Source: Arthrobacter sp. TMP15 (GTDB lineage: Bacteria; Actinomycetota; Actinomycetes; Actinomycetales; Micrococcaceae). From it: a stretch of DNA of 64,000 bases. The translations under genes and the position numbers were made by a program. Location: positions 3,224,001 to 3,288,000 of the forward strand of contig NZ_CP154262.1 in assembly GCF_039529835.1 (NCBI RefSeq), read 5' to 3'. Below, in pieces: positions 26,222 through 34,830 of this stretch (position 1 is the first letter of the stretch; every line of letters begins with the position of its first letter). Under the pieces are notes generated by a model, which was not told the DNA's origin, made no database searches, and saw only the letters and a list, made by a program, of their open reading frames with translations.

Positions 26222-26446
26222 TCAGCATAGCTCACCGATATTTTTGCTGATTGTCGCCTCATCCCCGTTATCGGGATTGTGGAGGTCAACCCGTCGAACA
26301 TTGCAGGGGCTGGAGCATTTCATGTAGACAATGATGCCCTGTGAAGTTGTGTGGGCTGATTCTAGTTGCCATGTGTGCTCATGGAGCTCATTGGACTTGC
26401 TAGTCTTTTTGGTCTCTGAAGAAATAGAAAGCGTCATGTAAAACAC
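26222..26446 (-). CDS. Small hypothetical protein, 74 aa
   Basis: Composition is more AT-rich than its neighbours. The segment HEHTWQLESAHTTSQGIIVYMKCSSPCNVRRVDLHNP resembles short actinobacterial proteins with the pattern HxWxxESxHxTSxGxxxYxxCxxCGxxRV; here the usual second Cys-Gly is replaced by PCN. It may be a diverging or non-essential copy. It starts 17 bp from the divergent CGNR regulator gene, so both share a promoter region. Not a shadow of a larger gene: no alternative coding frame covers this stretch. Confidence 0.4.
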   Translation of the reverse strand: MFYMTLSISSETKKTSKSNELHEHTWQLESAHTTSQGIIVYMKCSSPCNVRRVDLHNPDNGDEATISKNIGELC

Positions 26447-26463
26447 TATGATGTAATGGCCTT

Positions 26464-27006
26464 ATGGAACTCAACCCTTACGGAGAATATGCGGTTCTTC
26501 TTGCCGCTTCGCTCGCCAACGCGTTTCCCGACGACAGGGCTGGCATTGTGGCCCGCGCCCGGGATATCGGCATGACAATCGACTTTACGGCAGCGGCGAA
26601 TGACTACGGGCTGGTTCGGGCGATCATCGACGATTGGCTAACTGTTGTTGATGCGCGCGACCCTCATGAACGCGCTGCCCTGCTCAATGCCCACATGGCC
26701 ACAGCATCGGCCTACCCAAGGCTTACCGAGCACAACGGAGAAGACTGGCATTTGCACTACCGCGATCAAAATCAGAATCTCTCACATGTTTTGCGCGCGG
26801 TTATCAGCGTTGGCACCGCTTTACATCTCACCACCCGCGGCATGCACCGGCTTGGGCGTTGCGCTGCCGGAACGTCACTTGGCGATGGTTGTAGGGCGGT
26901 AGTGGTTGATACTACTCGCAACGGCCGCCAACAATACTGTTCGGTGAGATGCGCCAACCGTGCAGCGGTACGTAGGCATCGGGCCAAATCAGCAGAGATC
27001 TCATAG
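26464..27006 (+). CDS. CGNR zinc-finger, putative transcriptional regulator
   Basis: 180 residues. The N-terminal part (about 1-125) fits the 'ABATE' ligand-binding-like domain that accompanies CGNR fingers. The C-terminal finger reads RLGRCAAGTSLGDGCRAVVVD..NGRQQYCSVRCANRAAVRRHRAK, with four cysteines (RC, GC, YC, RC) and the CANR variant of the CGNR motif followed by an Arg-rich tail that would contact DNA. Such genes often sit beside and regulate a transporter; here the nearest is the MFS gene, with the phosphotransferase remnant between. Confidence 0.8.
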   Translation: MELNPYGEYAVLLAASLANAFPDDRAGIVARARDIGMTIDFTAAANDYGLVRAIIDDWLTVVDARDPHERAALLNAHMATASAYPRLTEHNGEDWHLHYRDQNQNLSHVLRAVISVGTALHLTTRGMHRLGRCAAGTSLGDGCRAVVVDTTRNGRQQYCSVRCANRAAVRRHRAKSAEIS

Positions 27007-27037
27007 CCCGCACCGCCGCCTTCCCCGAGAATTCGTA

Positions 27038-27958
27038 TCAGCCGTTGAGTAAGACGTCCGAGCTGGCCGGAACCAGTACTTTCACTGCCCGAGGCACCAC
27101 TTCCAGCAGAGCTGGCAGTGCGGCCAGCTTTTCCCCGTCGGCATAGATATTTAGCGGTTTACTGGCGCTGATCAACACCACTTTCCCTCGGGTGAAGCTT
27201 ACGTTCTCTTGTCGGAGATGGCTGCCCCGGTAGGAACGCAGAAAAGTGGCCGCCACCGCCAGAATCGTTGCCTTGCCCAACGAGACAACATCCAGCAGAC
27301 CGTCGTCAACCATGGCCTGCGGGCAGATTCGCAGCCCTCCCCCGTACTGGCCAACGTTTCCCACGGCAACGAACCAGCCTGGGAAGGTGCTTTGTTTGCC
27401 ATCCACTGAGAGAGTGAAAGTAACATCCTTCCAATCCAGAAACGCCTTGATTCCACCGTAAAGGTACACGAACGGCCCAAGGTTCAGCCGCGCATTGTTG
27501 CCATATTCATTGGCCAGGCCATCAAAGCCAACATTGGCAACACCCAAATACGGACGATCATTAACAAGCCCCAGATCAAGTTCGCGCACGCTCAGGTTTT
27601 TGATGTCTCTGACCGTCTTGACTGGGTCAAGCCCCAGTCCCAGACGGCGTACGGTGTCATTTCCGCGCCCCCCTGCCAGCGGCAGGATGATAGCCCCCGA
27701 TTTCCGTGCACCTGCGGCAGCTGCGCCGAGAAAACCATCCCCACCCAGAATAGCCACCAAGGACCCCGCAGCTCCTGCTTCTGCCTGGGCCGTGGCATCC
27801 TCTAGCCCGTCAGTAACAGAAACTTCAACACGGAACCCGGCAACCCGGAGAGCCTCGGCGGTGCTGGCCATCAACCGCAAGCCACGCCCCCGGCCCGACG
27901 TCGGGTTCACAAGCAGCAGTGCCCTTCCACTGTCCAGGCCGCCAGCGCCGGGGTTCAT
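27038..27958 (-). CDS. Diacylglycerol-kinase-like lipid kinase
   Basis: 306 residues. DAGK/LCB5 catalytic fold: RALLLVNPTSGRGRG at 11-25, then LVAILGGDGFLGAAAAG where the family has GGDGT, then LPLAGGRGNDTVRRLGL (family P.GTxNDxAR) and LGLVNDRPYLGVANVGFDG. The Thr-to-Phe change in the nucleotide motif and the Gly-Arg-Gly for Gly-Thr-Ala are unusual and may reflect altered substrate or weakened activity. It overlaps glpD by an ATGA, and relatives beside GlpD, TetR and AGPS-like genes are known in mycobacteria (Rv2252 region, from memory). Phosphorylates a lipid hydroxyl; which one is unknown. Confidence 0.85.
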   Translation of the reverse strand: MNPGAGGLDSGRALLLVNPTSGRGRGLRLMASTAEALRVAGFRVEVSVTDGLEDATAQAEAGAAGSLVAILGGDGFLGAAAAGARKSGAIILPLAGGRGNDTVRRLGLGLDPVKTVRDIKNLSVRELDLGLVNDRPYLGVANVGFDGLANEYGNNARLNLGPFVYLYGGIKAFLDWKDVTFTLSVDGKQSTFPGWFVAVGNVGQYGGGLRICPQAMVDDGLLDVVSLGKATILAVAATFLRSYRGSHLRQENVSFTRGKVVLISASKPLNIYADGEKLAALPALLEVVPRAVKVLVPASSDVLLNG

Positions 27959-29526
27959 GTGGCGCTCTCCTCGACGGTGGACAGCGATAGAGCCAAAGCC
28001 AGTATCTGCTTTGCCGCAGCGCGAGCCCTTGCCTCATCGGTGGGTATAAAGGCTAACCGTGTACGCCGCTCCAGGAGATCCTCCACTGTGGCTGCCCCTT
28101 CTGCCAAAATGCCGAACATCAGCTCAGCTCCGGTGATGTCCGTCCCCGCAAACAACGGCTCCGCAAGTAGCGGATTTACCCTCCCCAGCTTTTGCACCTC
28201 GGGGGCCTCGGTCCCGTACTTAGCAACCAGCCGTGCCGGAGCGTCAATAGCCTGCAACTCTTTCGCGGATGCTGCACCCACCAGCGGGAGGGATTTTGTG
28301 CGGCAGGGCAGCTTGAGCCCGAGCCGTGACACCACGGCGTCGACCGCGTCTTCTGCCATGCGCCGGTACGTTGTCATTTTCCCTCCCACCACTGTGATGG
28401 GTGAACCCGGGACATCCCTGATCAGGTGACGCCGGGAAACATCCGCGGTACCACGTCCACCGGCACCGGACGCGCCCTGAACAAGAGGCCGGAGTCCTGC
28501 GAAGGAGCCAACCACATCAGCGCGCGTTAGCGGCACCGACAAGGTGGTGTTAACAATGTCTAAGAGGAAGTCGACATCGCGTTCCGGGACCTGAGGGTGG
28601 TGCCCATCCCCCTGATAATCTTCGTCATCAGTGAGTCCTATGAAGACAACGCCGGCTGGTTGTGGCAACACAAAAACGTAGCGCCCAAAGTGTCTCGGCA
28701 CAGCAACCGTGTGGGCGGCGTGGGGGTTGCCCAGCCGTTGTGCCCGCACCACCAAGTGCGTGCCCCTGCTTGGTGTTACGCGCAGTTTCGGCTCGAAATC
28801 AGCGGCCCAAACTCCGGCAGCGTTCACAACGGTTCGGGCACGGATATGCACGGGCGCCCCGGTTCTGGTGTCGATGGCGTTAACTCTCTGCGCCGTCACC
28901 GCTGTGGCCCGCACATCTCGGAGAATGTGCGCCCCGAGCCCGGCGGCTGTTCGGGCAACGCCCAGAACTAACCGGGCATCGTCGATCACCTGACCATCCC
29001 AATATAGGTAGCCGCGGCGCAGCGCCTTCTCATCAAGGGCAGGCACCAATGCCCCCACCGCCTGCCTGGACAGCAACTGCGGACGCGGCAGTACCTTCGA
29101 GCTCAGCCCCGAAAGTCTGCGCAGCACATCGTAAATGACCACGCCAGCCCCGGCAGTCAGACCTTCCCACCCCGCGGCACTACGGGCATCCGGGATGACA
29201 AAACCGAGTGGATGGACAAGATGTGGGGCGATTCGCCCCATCAACCAACGCCGCTCCACAGCAGACTCCCACGCTACCTGGAAATCCATTTTGGCCAGGT
29301 ACCGCAGCCCTCCGTGGATGAGTTTGGAGCTGTATCCGCTAGTCCCGGAGGCAAGATCGCAGCTCTCTACCAGCACCACGCTTAGGCCGCGGCTCACCGC
29401 GTCCAAGGCCACCCCTGCGCCCGTTATTCCGCCGCCTACAACAACAACGTCTACTGTGTGTGCACCCACGTGCTCCAGCGAGCGGCGCCGGCTTGCCTCA
29501 TTGATCCAGCTAGCATTTACAGTCAT
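27955..29526 (-). CDS. glpD: FAD-dependent glycerol-3-phosphate dehydrogenase
   Basis: 523 residues from ATG 29526, which overlaps the TetR stop (TGATG). It oxidises sn-glycerol 3-phosphate to dihydroxyacetone phosphate and passes electrons to menaquinone. The FAD fold VDVVVVGGGITGAGVALDAVSRG starts near residue 26. ASGTSGYSSKLIHGGLRYL near 62 is the GlpD signature and GGKMTTYRRMAEDAVD near 375 is the second. The C-terminal domain of about 110 residues is present. Its product DHAP is the precursor for acyl- and alkyl-DHAP, consistent with the divergent AGPS-like gene. Confidence 0.92.
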   Translation of the reverse strand: MTVNASWINEASRRRSLEHVGAHTVDVVVVGGGITGAGVALDAVSRGLSVVLVESCDLASGTSGYSSKLIHGGLRYLAKMDFQVAWESAVERRWLMGRIAPHLVHPLGFVIPDARSAAGWEGLTAGAGVVIYDVLRRLSGLSSKVLPRPQLLSRQAVGALVPALDEKALRRGYLYWDGQVIDDARLVLGVARTAAGLGAHILRDVRATAVTAQRVNAIDTRTGAPVHIRARTVVNAAGVWAADFEPKLRVTPSRGTHLVVRAQRLGNPHAAHTVAVPRHFGRYVFVLPQPAGVVFIGLTDDEDYQGDGHHPQVPERDVDFLLDIVNTTLSVPLTRADVVGSFAGLRPLVQGASGAGGRGTADVSRRHLIRDVPGSPITVVGGKMTTYRRMAEDAVDAVVSRLGLKLPCRTKSLPLVGAASAKELQAIDAPARLVAKYGTEAPEVQKLGRVNPLLAEPLFAGTDITGAELMFGILAEGAATVEDLLERRTRLAFIPTDEARARAAAKQILALALSLSTVEESAT

Positions 29527-30224
29527 CACGCCACTTTTTCTTCGGCTGAGTGGCAAGCCGCAGAGGGTGCAAAAGGTGCGGTAGGCGTGAGGTATCGCCT
29601 CAACATCTTCGCCAATTCCGTCAAAGAATCCTCAAAAGTGCCCGTCTTCCGCAGCACTTTAGAGGACAAGGCAACTCCTTGGAGCGCAAGCAGCAACGTG
29701 GTCGCGGTGCCCGGTGCGGCCTCGATGCTGCCATCGGCGAAACCGGCATCAAGCAGTACGTTTACCTGGTCAAGAATGAGTTGCTGGCCCGTCCCAAATC
29801 TGTCAGTGACATAGGGAATCAGGAATTCTGGATCCCGCTCGGCAATGGAATCCAGCAGTTCCGAGGTTGCGAACACTCGCACGCTTTCAACAGCGAACTG
29901 CACCAACTGCTCGCGACCGTTACCCGCGTATGCACGTATCCGCACACTACCTGCGTAGGTGCGAAACTCCTGCGTCAGGGCCGCCAGCACAGCATTCTCC
30001 ACTGATCCCATGCGCCGATAGAAGGTCATGCGGGAGATGCCTGCCCGCTCGGCAATATCATTGGCTGTGGTACGCCTGACCCCATGCAGCACCACGGATT
30101 CTCGGATGGCGGCAAGGAGCCTCTCATCAGTTGACGAGGCACCAGCGCCCTCCCCAGCGTCAGTAGTCCTAGGATCAACAGCCTGCGGCTCAACACCTTG
30201 GGTGGTGGTACGTTGTGACTTCAT
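29526..30224 (-). CDS. TetR-family transcriptional regulator of the glpD/AGPS locus
   Basis: 232 residues. An N-terminal disordered 30 residues, then the TetR helix-turn-helix: GVRRTTANDIAERAGISRMTFYRRMGSVENAV (about 48-79). The ligand-binding half is helical and not informative. It is the first gene of the minus-strand arm (TetR-glpD-lipid kinase) with overlapping codons, and its start is 17 bp from the divergent flavoprotein start, so it is well placed to control both arms and itself. Homologous organisation TetR/GlpD is remembered for Rv2250c/Rv2249c in M. tuberculosis. Confidence 0.88.
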   Translation of the reverse strand: MKSQRTTTQGVEPQAVDPRTTDAGEGAGASSTDERLLAAIRESVVLHGVRRTTANDIAERAGISRMTFYRRMGSVENAVLAALTQEFRTYAGSVRIRAYAGNGREQLVQFAVESVRVFATSELLDSIAERDPEFLIPYVTDRFGTGQQLILDQVNVLLDAGFADGSIEAAPGTATTLLLALQGVALSSKVLRKTGTFEDSLTELAKMLRRYLTPTAPFAPSAACHSAEEKVA

Positions 30225-30232
30225 GTGTCACA
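30214..30232. promoter_or_regulatory. Operator candidate between TetR and AGPS-like genes
   Basis: TGTGAC-N7-GTCACA, a perfect 6+6 inverted repeat, lies across the TetR start codon and 10 bp before the flavoprotein start. A TetR dimer bound here could block both divergent transcripts. Suggested by position and symmetry only. Confidence 0.5.
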
Positions 30233-30241
30233 CTGTATCTT

Positions 30242-31924
30242 ATGGTGACCCACCTCACAGAAGAAATTTCTCCCTCCGTTTGGTATGGCTGGGGCGATCC
30301 AACCCATGCCCGGCCGCTCAACGCTGGAGCCCTTGAGTTTCTGCGCCGTACATTGAAACTCTCCAGTGTTGGCGCCAACCACCCGCCCGTAGACTTGGCC
30401 GACGTCCGCCTCGGAGCCGTGAAATTGGACCAGGATGTCCTGCAAGAGCTTGGCTCCATCACGGGGCAAGAGCACGTCTTAACCGATGCTCACACCCGCA
30501 TTCACCATGCCGGTGGCAAGAGCACACCCGATTTGTTGCGACGTCGCAGTGGGGACGCCCTTGATGCCCCTGACGCCGTGGTCTTCCCCGGCAGCAGTGA
30601 GGAGGTCGGCGCCGTGTTGGCCCTTTGCGTAAAGCGAAAAATAGCTGTGGTTACCTTCGGGGGTGGAACATCCGTAGTGGGCGGGGTTGAACCTTTGCGA
30701 GGGCGTTTCACCGGAGTTATCACCATCGATCTCAGCCGCCTGAACCAACTGCTGGAAGTGGACCCCACGTCCCGTACGGCCAGTTTTGAGGCTGGCATTC
30801 GAGGCCCGGCCATAGAAGCAGCTTTAGCCCCGCACGGCTTCACCCTGGGACATTTCCCCCAAAGCCATCAGGAGGCGACGCTTGGCGGGTACGTTGCCAC
30901 CCGGTCCGCCGGACAAGCCTCCACCGGCTACGGGCGTTCAGAGGAGCTTGTGAAGTCGGCCCATCTGGAAACCCCTATGGGAGACTTCGATGTTGGCTCA
31001 TCGGCGCCTGGCACCGCAGCCGGACCGAAGCTGCTCGATGTCATCATCGGCAGCGAGGGAACACTGGGGGTCATCACCAGGGCCACTGTAAAAGTGTCCC
31101 CAGCACCCAAGAGCAAGGTTTACGGCGCATGGTCCTTCCCGTCCTTTACTGCCGGCGCGCAAGCAATGCGGCAACTGCGCCAGAACGGTCGCCGCGGTGA
31201 CATGCCGCACGTCTGCCGCCTCAGCGACACTGATGAAACGGCGTCGACCTTCAAATTAGGTGGGGTGAAGACCGGCGCCCTATCCCGTTATCTGCGTATC
31301 CGGGGTCAACGGAATCAGGCACTTGCGCTCTTTGTCTGGGAGGGCGATCGCGCTCATGTACGTGCCCGCCGCCGCCGCAGTGCCCGAATTCTGCGGCAGG
31401 CAGGTGGAATCTGGTTGGGACCGCTGCCCGGAAAGGCGTGGGAGCACGGCCGGTTCAGCGGCCCGTACCTCCGCGATGAGTTATTGACCCGTGGCGTCTA
31501 CGTGGAAACACTGGAAACGGCAGCTACCTGGACCAAAATTGCGCAGACATACCGAGATATCCGCCAGGCCATCCTGGGTGCCCTGGAAGTTGGAGGTGGT
31601 GGCGCCTATGTGCAAACACATATTTCCCATGTGTACTCCGACGGCGCATCTTTATACTTCACCTTCTTTGCGGGTTTGGAGGAGGACGGGCTGGCACAAA
31701 ATGCCCGCGTGAAAGAGGCCGCCTCCAACGCCATAACGGCAGCAGGGGCCACCATCACCCATCATCATGGAGTAGGCATGGACCACGCACCCTACTTGTC
31801 TGCCGAAATCGGACACCTGGGCGTCTCGGTTCTGACCAGCATTAAGAACACGCTGGACCCCGAGGGCATCATGAACCCCGGCAAGCTCATCCCCAACGAA
31901 CCCCACTTAAAGGAACCATCATGA
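30242..31924 (+). CDS. Alkyl-DHAP synthase-like FAD-linked oxidase
   Basis: 560 residues from ATG 30242. VAO-type FAD domain: VTFGGGTSVVGGV (about 147-159), LGGYVATRSAGQASTGYGR (about 222-240) and IIGSEGTLGVIT. The C-terminal lobe contains THHHGVGMDHAPYL (His cluster of alkyldihydroxyacetone-phosphate synthases) and DPEGIMNPGKLIP. In eukaryotes AGPS swaps the acyl chain of acyl-DHAP for a fatty alcohol, giving ether lipid; bacterial members are mostly untested. Rv2251 in M. tuberculosis is a remembered homologue in a similar gene neighbourhood. Ether-lipid formation is an inference. It overlaps the SDR gene by ATGA. Confidence 0.85.
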   Translation: MVTHLTEEISPSVWYGWGDPTHARPLNAGALEFLRRTLKLSSVGANHPPVDLADVRLGAVKLDQDVLQELGSITGQEHVLTDAHTRIHHAGGKSTPDLLRRRSGDALDAPDAVVFPGSSEEVGAVLALCVKRKIAVVTFGGGTSVVGGVEPLRGRFTGVITIDLSRLNQLLEVDPTSRTASFEAGIRGPAIEAALAPHGFTLGHFPQSHQEATLGGYVATRSAGQASTGYGRSEELVKSAHLETPMGDFDVGSSAPGTAAGPKLLDVIIGSEGTLGVITRATVKVSPAPKSKVYGAWSFPSFTAGAQAMRQLRQNGRRGDMPHVCRLSDTDETASTFKLGGVKTGALSRYLRIRGQRNQALALFVWEGDRAHVRARRRRSARILRQAGGIWLGPLPGKAWEHGRFSGPYLRDELLTRGVYVETLETAATWTKIAQTYRDIRQAILGALEVGGGGAYVQTHISHVYSDGASLYFTFFAGLEEDGLAQNARVKEAASNAITAAGATITHHHGVGMDHAPYLSAEIGHLGVSVLTSIKNTLDPEGIMNPGKLIPNEPHLKEPS

Positions 31925-32754
31925 CCGGCACCATAGAATCTCTTGCGGGAGCTACCGTCCTCATTACCGGCGCTGCCATGGGTATGGGCGAAATGTATGC
32001 CCACCTGGCCGTACAGGATCACGCAGCACATGTGATCCTGTGGGACATCAATGCCGAACTACTGGAAAAGGCCGCCGCCAAGCTTCAAGGCAAGGGCTCA
32101 GAGATTCACAGCTACGTGGTGGATGTCAGCAAGCTGGAGGCTATCGAGGCCGCGGCACAAAAGGTACGGGACGAGGTCGGCACCCCGGATATCCTGATTA
32201 ACAACGCTGGTATTGTGCGTGGAAAGTATTTTTGGGAGCACGATCAGCGTGCGGACATTGCTGTCACTATGGCCATTAACACTCTGGCCCTGATGCATAT
32301 CACCCGCGAGTTCCTGCCAGCCATGATTGAGGGCGGCCGCACGTCTCGGATAGTGAATGTCGCCTCGGCCGCGGGGATGCTGTCCAACCCCCGCATGAGT
32401 GTTTATTCCTCCTCTAAATGGGCAGTCATCGGGTGGAGTGACTCCCTTCGCTTAGAACTGAAACAGGCGGGCCACAACCACATCATGGTGACAACGTTTT
32501 GCCCTTCCTACATTAAAACGGGGATGTTTGAGGGTGCCCGTGGACCACTGATGACACCGCTGATGGAGCCTGTTGCGGTAACGGAGCGGGTGTGGCGGGC
32601 CATGAAAGAAGGCACGCCAATGCTGATGATGCCGTGGACAGTGAAATTGAGCATGGCTCTGCGCGGGGTATTGCCAATCGCCGCCTGGGATGTGGTGGCT
32701 GGCCGCGTGTTTGGCGTCTATAAATCCATGGAGCACTTCACCGGCCGTAAATAA
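31921..32754 (+). CDS. Short-chain dehydrogenase/reductase
   Basis: 277 residues. Rossmann motif VLITGAAMGMGEMYA (family TGxxxGxG), NNAG at about 95, catalytic Ser (NVASAAGML) and YSSSKWAVIGW with the YxxxK dyad at about 160-164. The C-terminal extension is hydrophobic and may associate with membrane. Translationally coupled to the AGPS-like flavoprotein, so it probably reduces the keto group of the flavoprotein's product (for instance acyl- or alkyl-DHAP) or a related lipid ketone. That role is inferred from context; the substrate is unknown. Confidence 0.88.
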   Translation: MTGTIESLAGATVLITGAAMGMGEMYAHLAVQDHAAHVILWDINAELLEKAAAKLQGKGSEIHSYVVDVSKLEAIEAAAQKVRDEVGTPDILINNAGIVRGKYFWEHDQRADIAVTMAINTLALMHITREFLPAMIEGGRTSRIVNVASAAGMLSNPRMSVYSSSKWAVIGWSDSLRLELKQAGHNHIMVTTFCPSYIKTGMFEGARGPLMTPLMEPVAVTERVWRAMKEGTPMLMMPWTVKLSMALRGVLPIAAWDVVAGRVFGVYKSMEHFTGRK

Positions 32755-32758
32755 ACCA

Positions 32759-32800
32759 GACCCGCCTCCCCCTAGACAGAGCGGCAGGAGGCGGCGGGTC
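32759..32800. terminator. Imperfect GC-rich hairpin between convergent genes
   Basis: GACCCGCCTCC pairs with GGAGGCGGCGGGTC (3-base bulge), loop about 17 bases. No strong T-run. It lies between the SDR stop and the paaG stop. Confidence 0.4.
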
Positions 32801-32825
32801 CCGCAGTTATTTCTTCGCTGGCGCC

Positions 32826-33608
32826 TTAACGTCCCTTAAAGTCTGGCTTCCGTTTCCCGGCGAAGGCGGCGAATCCTTCTGCATAGTCTGCCGTTTCTGA
32901 GAGCTCAATCTGCGCAGCGTTTTCCAGTACGACGGCGTCCCATAGTCCCAGCCGGCGGTCCCGAATCGCCCCCACAAGCGACTTGCTGGCGTTGAACGCC
33001 TGGGTGGGTCCGGTGGCAGCCTTCACAGCGGTGGCGCGGGTGAAGTCCAGAAGTTCCTCGGCAGGTTTGGCGCGGCTAAACATCCCGGACGCCACAGCTT
33101 CAGCGCCGCTGATCAGCTCTGCAGTGTAGATCAAATCCAAGGTACGCGCTGCCCCCAGCCGTTCGGTAAACAACCAGTGCCCGCCAGAGTCGAGAGTGGC
33201 GCCGAGGTTGGCAAAGGGGGAGCCAAATTTGGCATTCTCGGCCACGTATACAACGTCTGTGGCGACGAGCAGCCCCAGTCCCACCCCGAGGCAGGCTCCT
33301 TGCGCTGCGGCAAAGGTGGGGGCAGGAAAATTACTCATTTTTTGCAGGAGTGGGGTCAGCAACGTTTCCAGGTAGTGGCGGGCGTCATCGTTGGCGCCGT
33401 CCACCTCAGCAATGTCGCGGCCTGCGCAAAATGCCCGCCCTTCCCCCCGCAGCAGCAGCGCTCGCACTGACCCCGCAGCGACTCCCACAGCCGCATGGTC
33501 ATAGGCTTCACTGAGCTCACCCAGCCCGGCCTCATCAAGAGAGTTCAGTTTCCACGGAGCATTCAGCACAATCTCCGCTACATGGTTGGTAATGCTCAGC
33601 TCAATCAA
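32826..33608 (-). CDS. paaG: 1,2-epoxyphenylacetyl-CoA isomerase (crotonase family)
   Basis: 260 residues from TTG 33608, with GGAG five bases ahead. Ring-1,2-epoxyphenylacetyl-CoA to oxepin-CoA isomerase. The oxyanion-hole segments FCAGRDIAEV (about 61) and AQGACLGVGLGLL (about 101) fit. At the second catalytic site it reads GATLDSGGHWLF, with Asp as in PaaG, and it lacks the first crotonase glutamate. It ends AGKRKPDFKGR, like the E. coli PaaG C-terminus. It follows paaE in the paaABCDE operon, which agrees with an isomerase directly after the epoxidase. Confidence 0.82.
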   Translation of the reverse strand: MIELSITNHVAEIVLNAPWKLNSLDEAGLGELSEAYDHAAVGVAAGSVRALLLRGEGRAFCAGRDIAEVDGANDDARHYLETLLTPLLQKMSNFPAPTFAAAQGACLGVGLGLLVATDVVYVAENAKFGSPFANLGATLDSGGHWLFTERLGAARTLDLIYTAELISGAEAVASGMFSRAKPAEELLDFTRATAVKAATGPTQAFNASKSLVGAIRDRRLGLWDAVVLENAAQIELSETADYAEGFAAFAGKRKPDFKGR

Positions 33609-33639
33609 AGAGACTCCTTAGTAGGTTGTGCCAGCTTTT

Positions 33640-34830
33640 TTACACGTCATAATCCACGTCCACCTCTGCTGTGGTGGGGTGTGATTGACAGGTCAAAACA
33701 TAGCCAGCGGCCAATTCATCGGGCTCAAGCGCGTAGTTTTCGCTCATCCCCACGGCTCCTTTAACAACCTTGGCCCGGCAGGTTCCACACACGCCACCGG
33801 TGCAGGCAAAAGGCACGTCGGCTCTGACTCGTAGAGCCGCGTTCAGCACGGATTCGCGGGCGTGGGTTGGGCTAAGGACTGTAGTTTTAAGCCCGTCAAG
33901 GGTGAAACTTATCCTGTAACTTTCCTTGGAGTCATCCACAGGGACCACATGCCCAATTTGTCCTTCCGGACGGTCGGGGCGGCCCGTGGAAAACAGTTCA
34001 AAACGGACTTTTTCTCTTGGTATGCCGCGAGCTTCCAGCAGGTCTCTGCACAGTTGAACCAATTCGAAAGGTCCGCACAAAAACCATTCGTCAACTTCCT
34101 CGCTGTGGATTGCCGTTCCAAGCAACGCTTCCAGCTTGGCCGCATCTAAACGTCCGGAAAGCAGTGGGGAAATGCGTTGCTCACGAGAAAGCACATGGTG
34201 AATGGCGAACCGTTGCGGGTATCTGTCTTTTAGATCCGCCAACTCCTCTAGGAACATGACATCCATGGTGGCCTTATTGGCATAGATCAGATCAAGCCGG
34301 GTTTCTTGATGTCCGGCCAGCAACGATTTTGCCAACGCCATAACGGGTGTGATGCCCGAACCGGCCGCTATGGCAACATAAGTACCAACTTGCCCCGCCA
34401 TGGACTCCGGCTGATTTAATCCGGTGAGGACGTTGCTGACCAAGCCGTGCCGGGAGATGAAGGCGCCCATGGGGCTCATGACCTCCAGGACGGTGCCAAC
34501 ACTGAGTTCGGTGGTGGCCCAGGTGGAAAATTCTCCACCAATGTCACGCTTGATGGCCACCTGTATTTCCGCGCTGCCGTCCGCAAAATGTGTGGGGAGG
34601 GCGCAGATGGAATAGCTGCGGCGTATTTCACGTCCAACGCCGTCGGCACCGGGGCGTTGCACGCGCAATGCCACATATTGACCGGGTAAGTAGTCATAGA
34701 ACCCGGCCAACTCAGCTGGCACCGCAAAGGTGACCTCCACGGAGTCGTCGGTGAGCGGGCGGATCCGTGAAACACTCAGTGCATGAAAAGCGGCTCTACG
34801 CCTTGCCGTGGCATCAACGGGGACACTCAT
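33640..34830 (-). CDS. paaE: Phenylacetyl-CoA epoxidase reductase subunit
   Basis: 396 residues from ATG 34830; the frame continues upstream but overlaps paaD. Transfers electrons from NAD(P)H to the diiron subunit PaaA. Domains in order: FAD-binding barrel with RRSYSIC near 79, NAD-binding with AAGSGITPVMALAKSLL near 158, and a C-terminal plant-type [2Fe-2S] ferredoxin with CTGGVCGTCRAKV near 344 plus a final cysteine in LTCQSHPT. ATG overlaps the paaD stop (TGATG). Confidence 0.95.
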   Translation of the reverse strand: MSVPVDATARRRAAFHALSVSRIRPLTDDSVEVTFAVPAELAGFYDYLPGQYVALRVQRPGADGVGREIRRSYSICALPTHFADGSAEIQVAIKRDIGGEFSTWATTELSVGTVLEVMSPMGAFISRHGLVSNVLTGLNQPESMAGQVGTYVAIAAGSGITPVMALAKSLLAGHQETRLDLIYANKATMDVMFLEELADLKDRYPQRFAIHHVLSREQRISPLLSGRLDAAKLEALLGTAIHSEEVDEWFLCGPFELVQLCRDLLEARGIPREKVRFELFSTGRPDRPEGQIGHVVPVDDSKESYRISFTLDGLKTTVLSPTHARESVLNAALRVRADVPFACTGGVCGTCRAKVVKGAVGMSENYALEPDELAAGYVLTCQSHPTTAEVDVDYDV

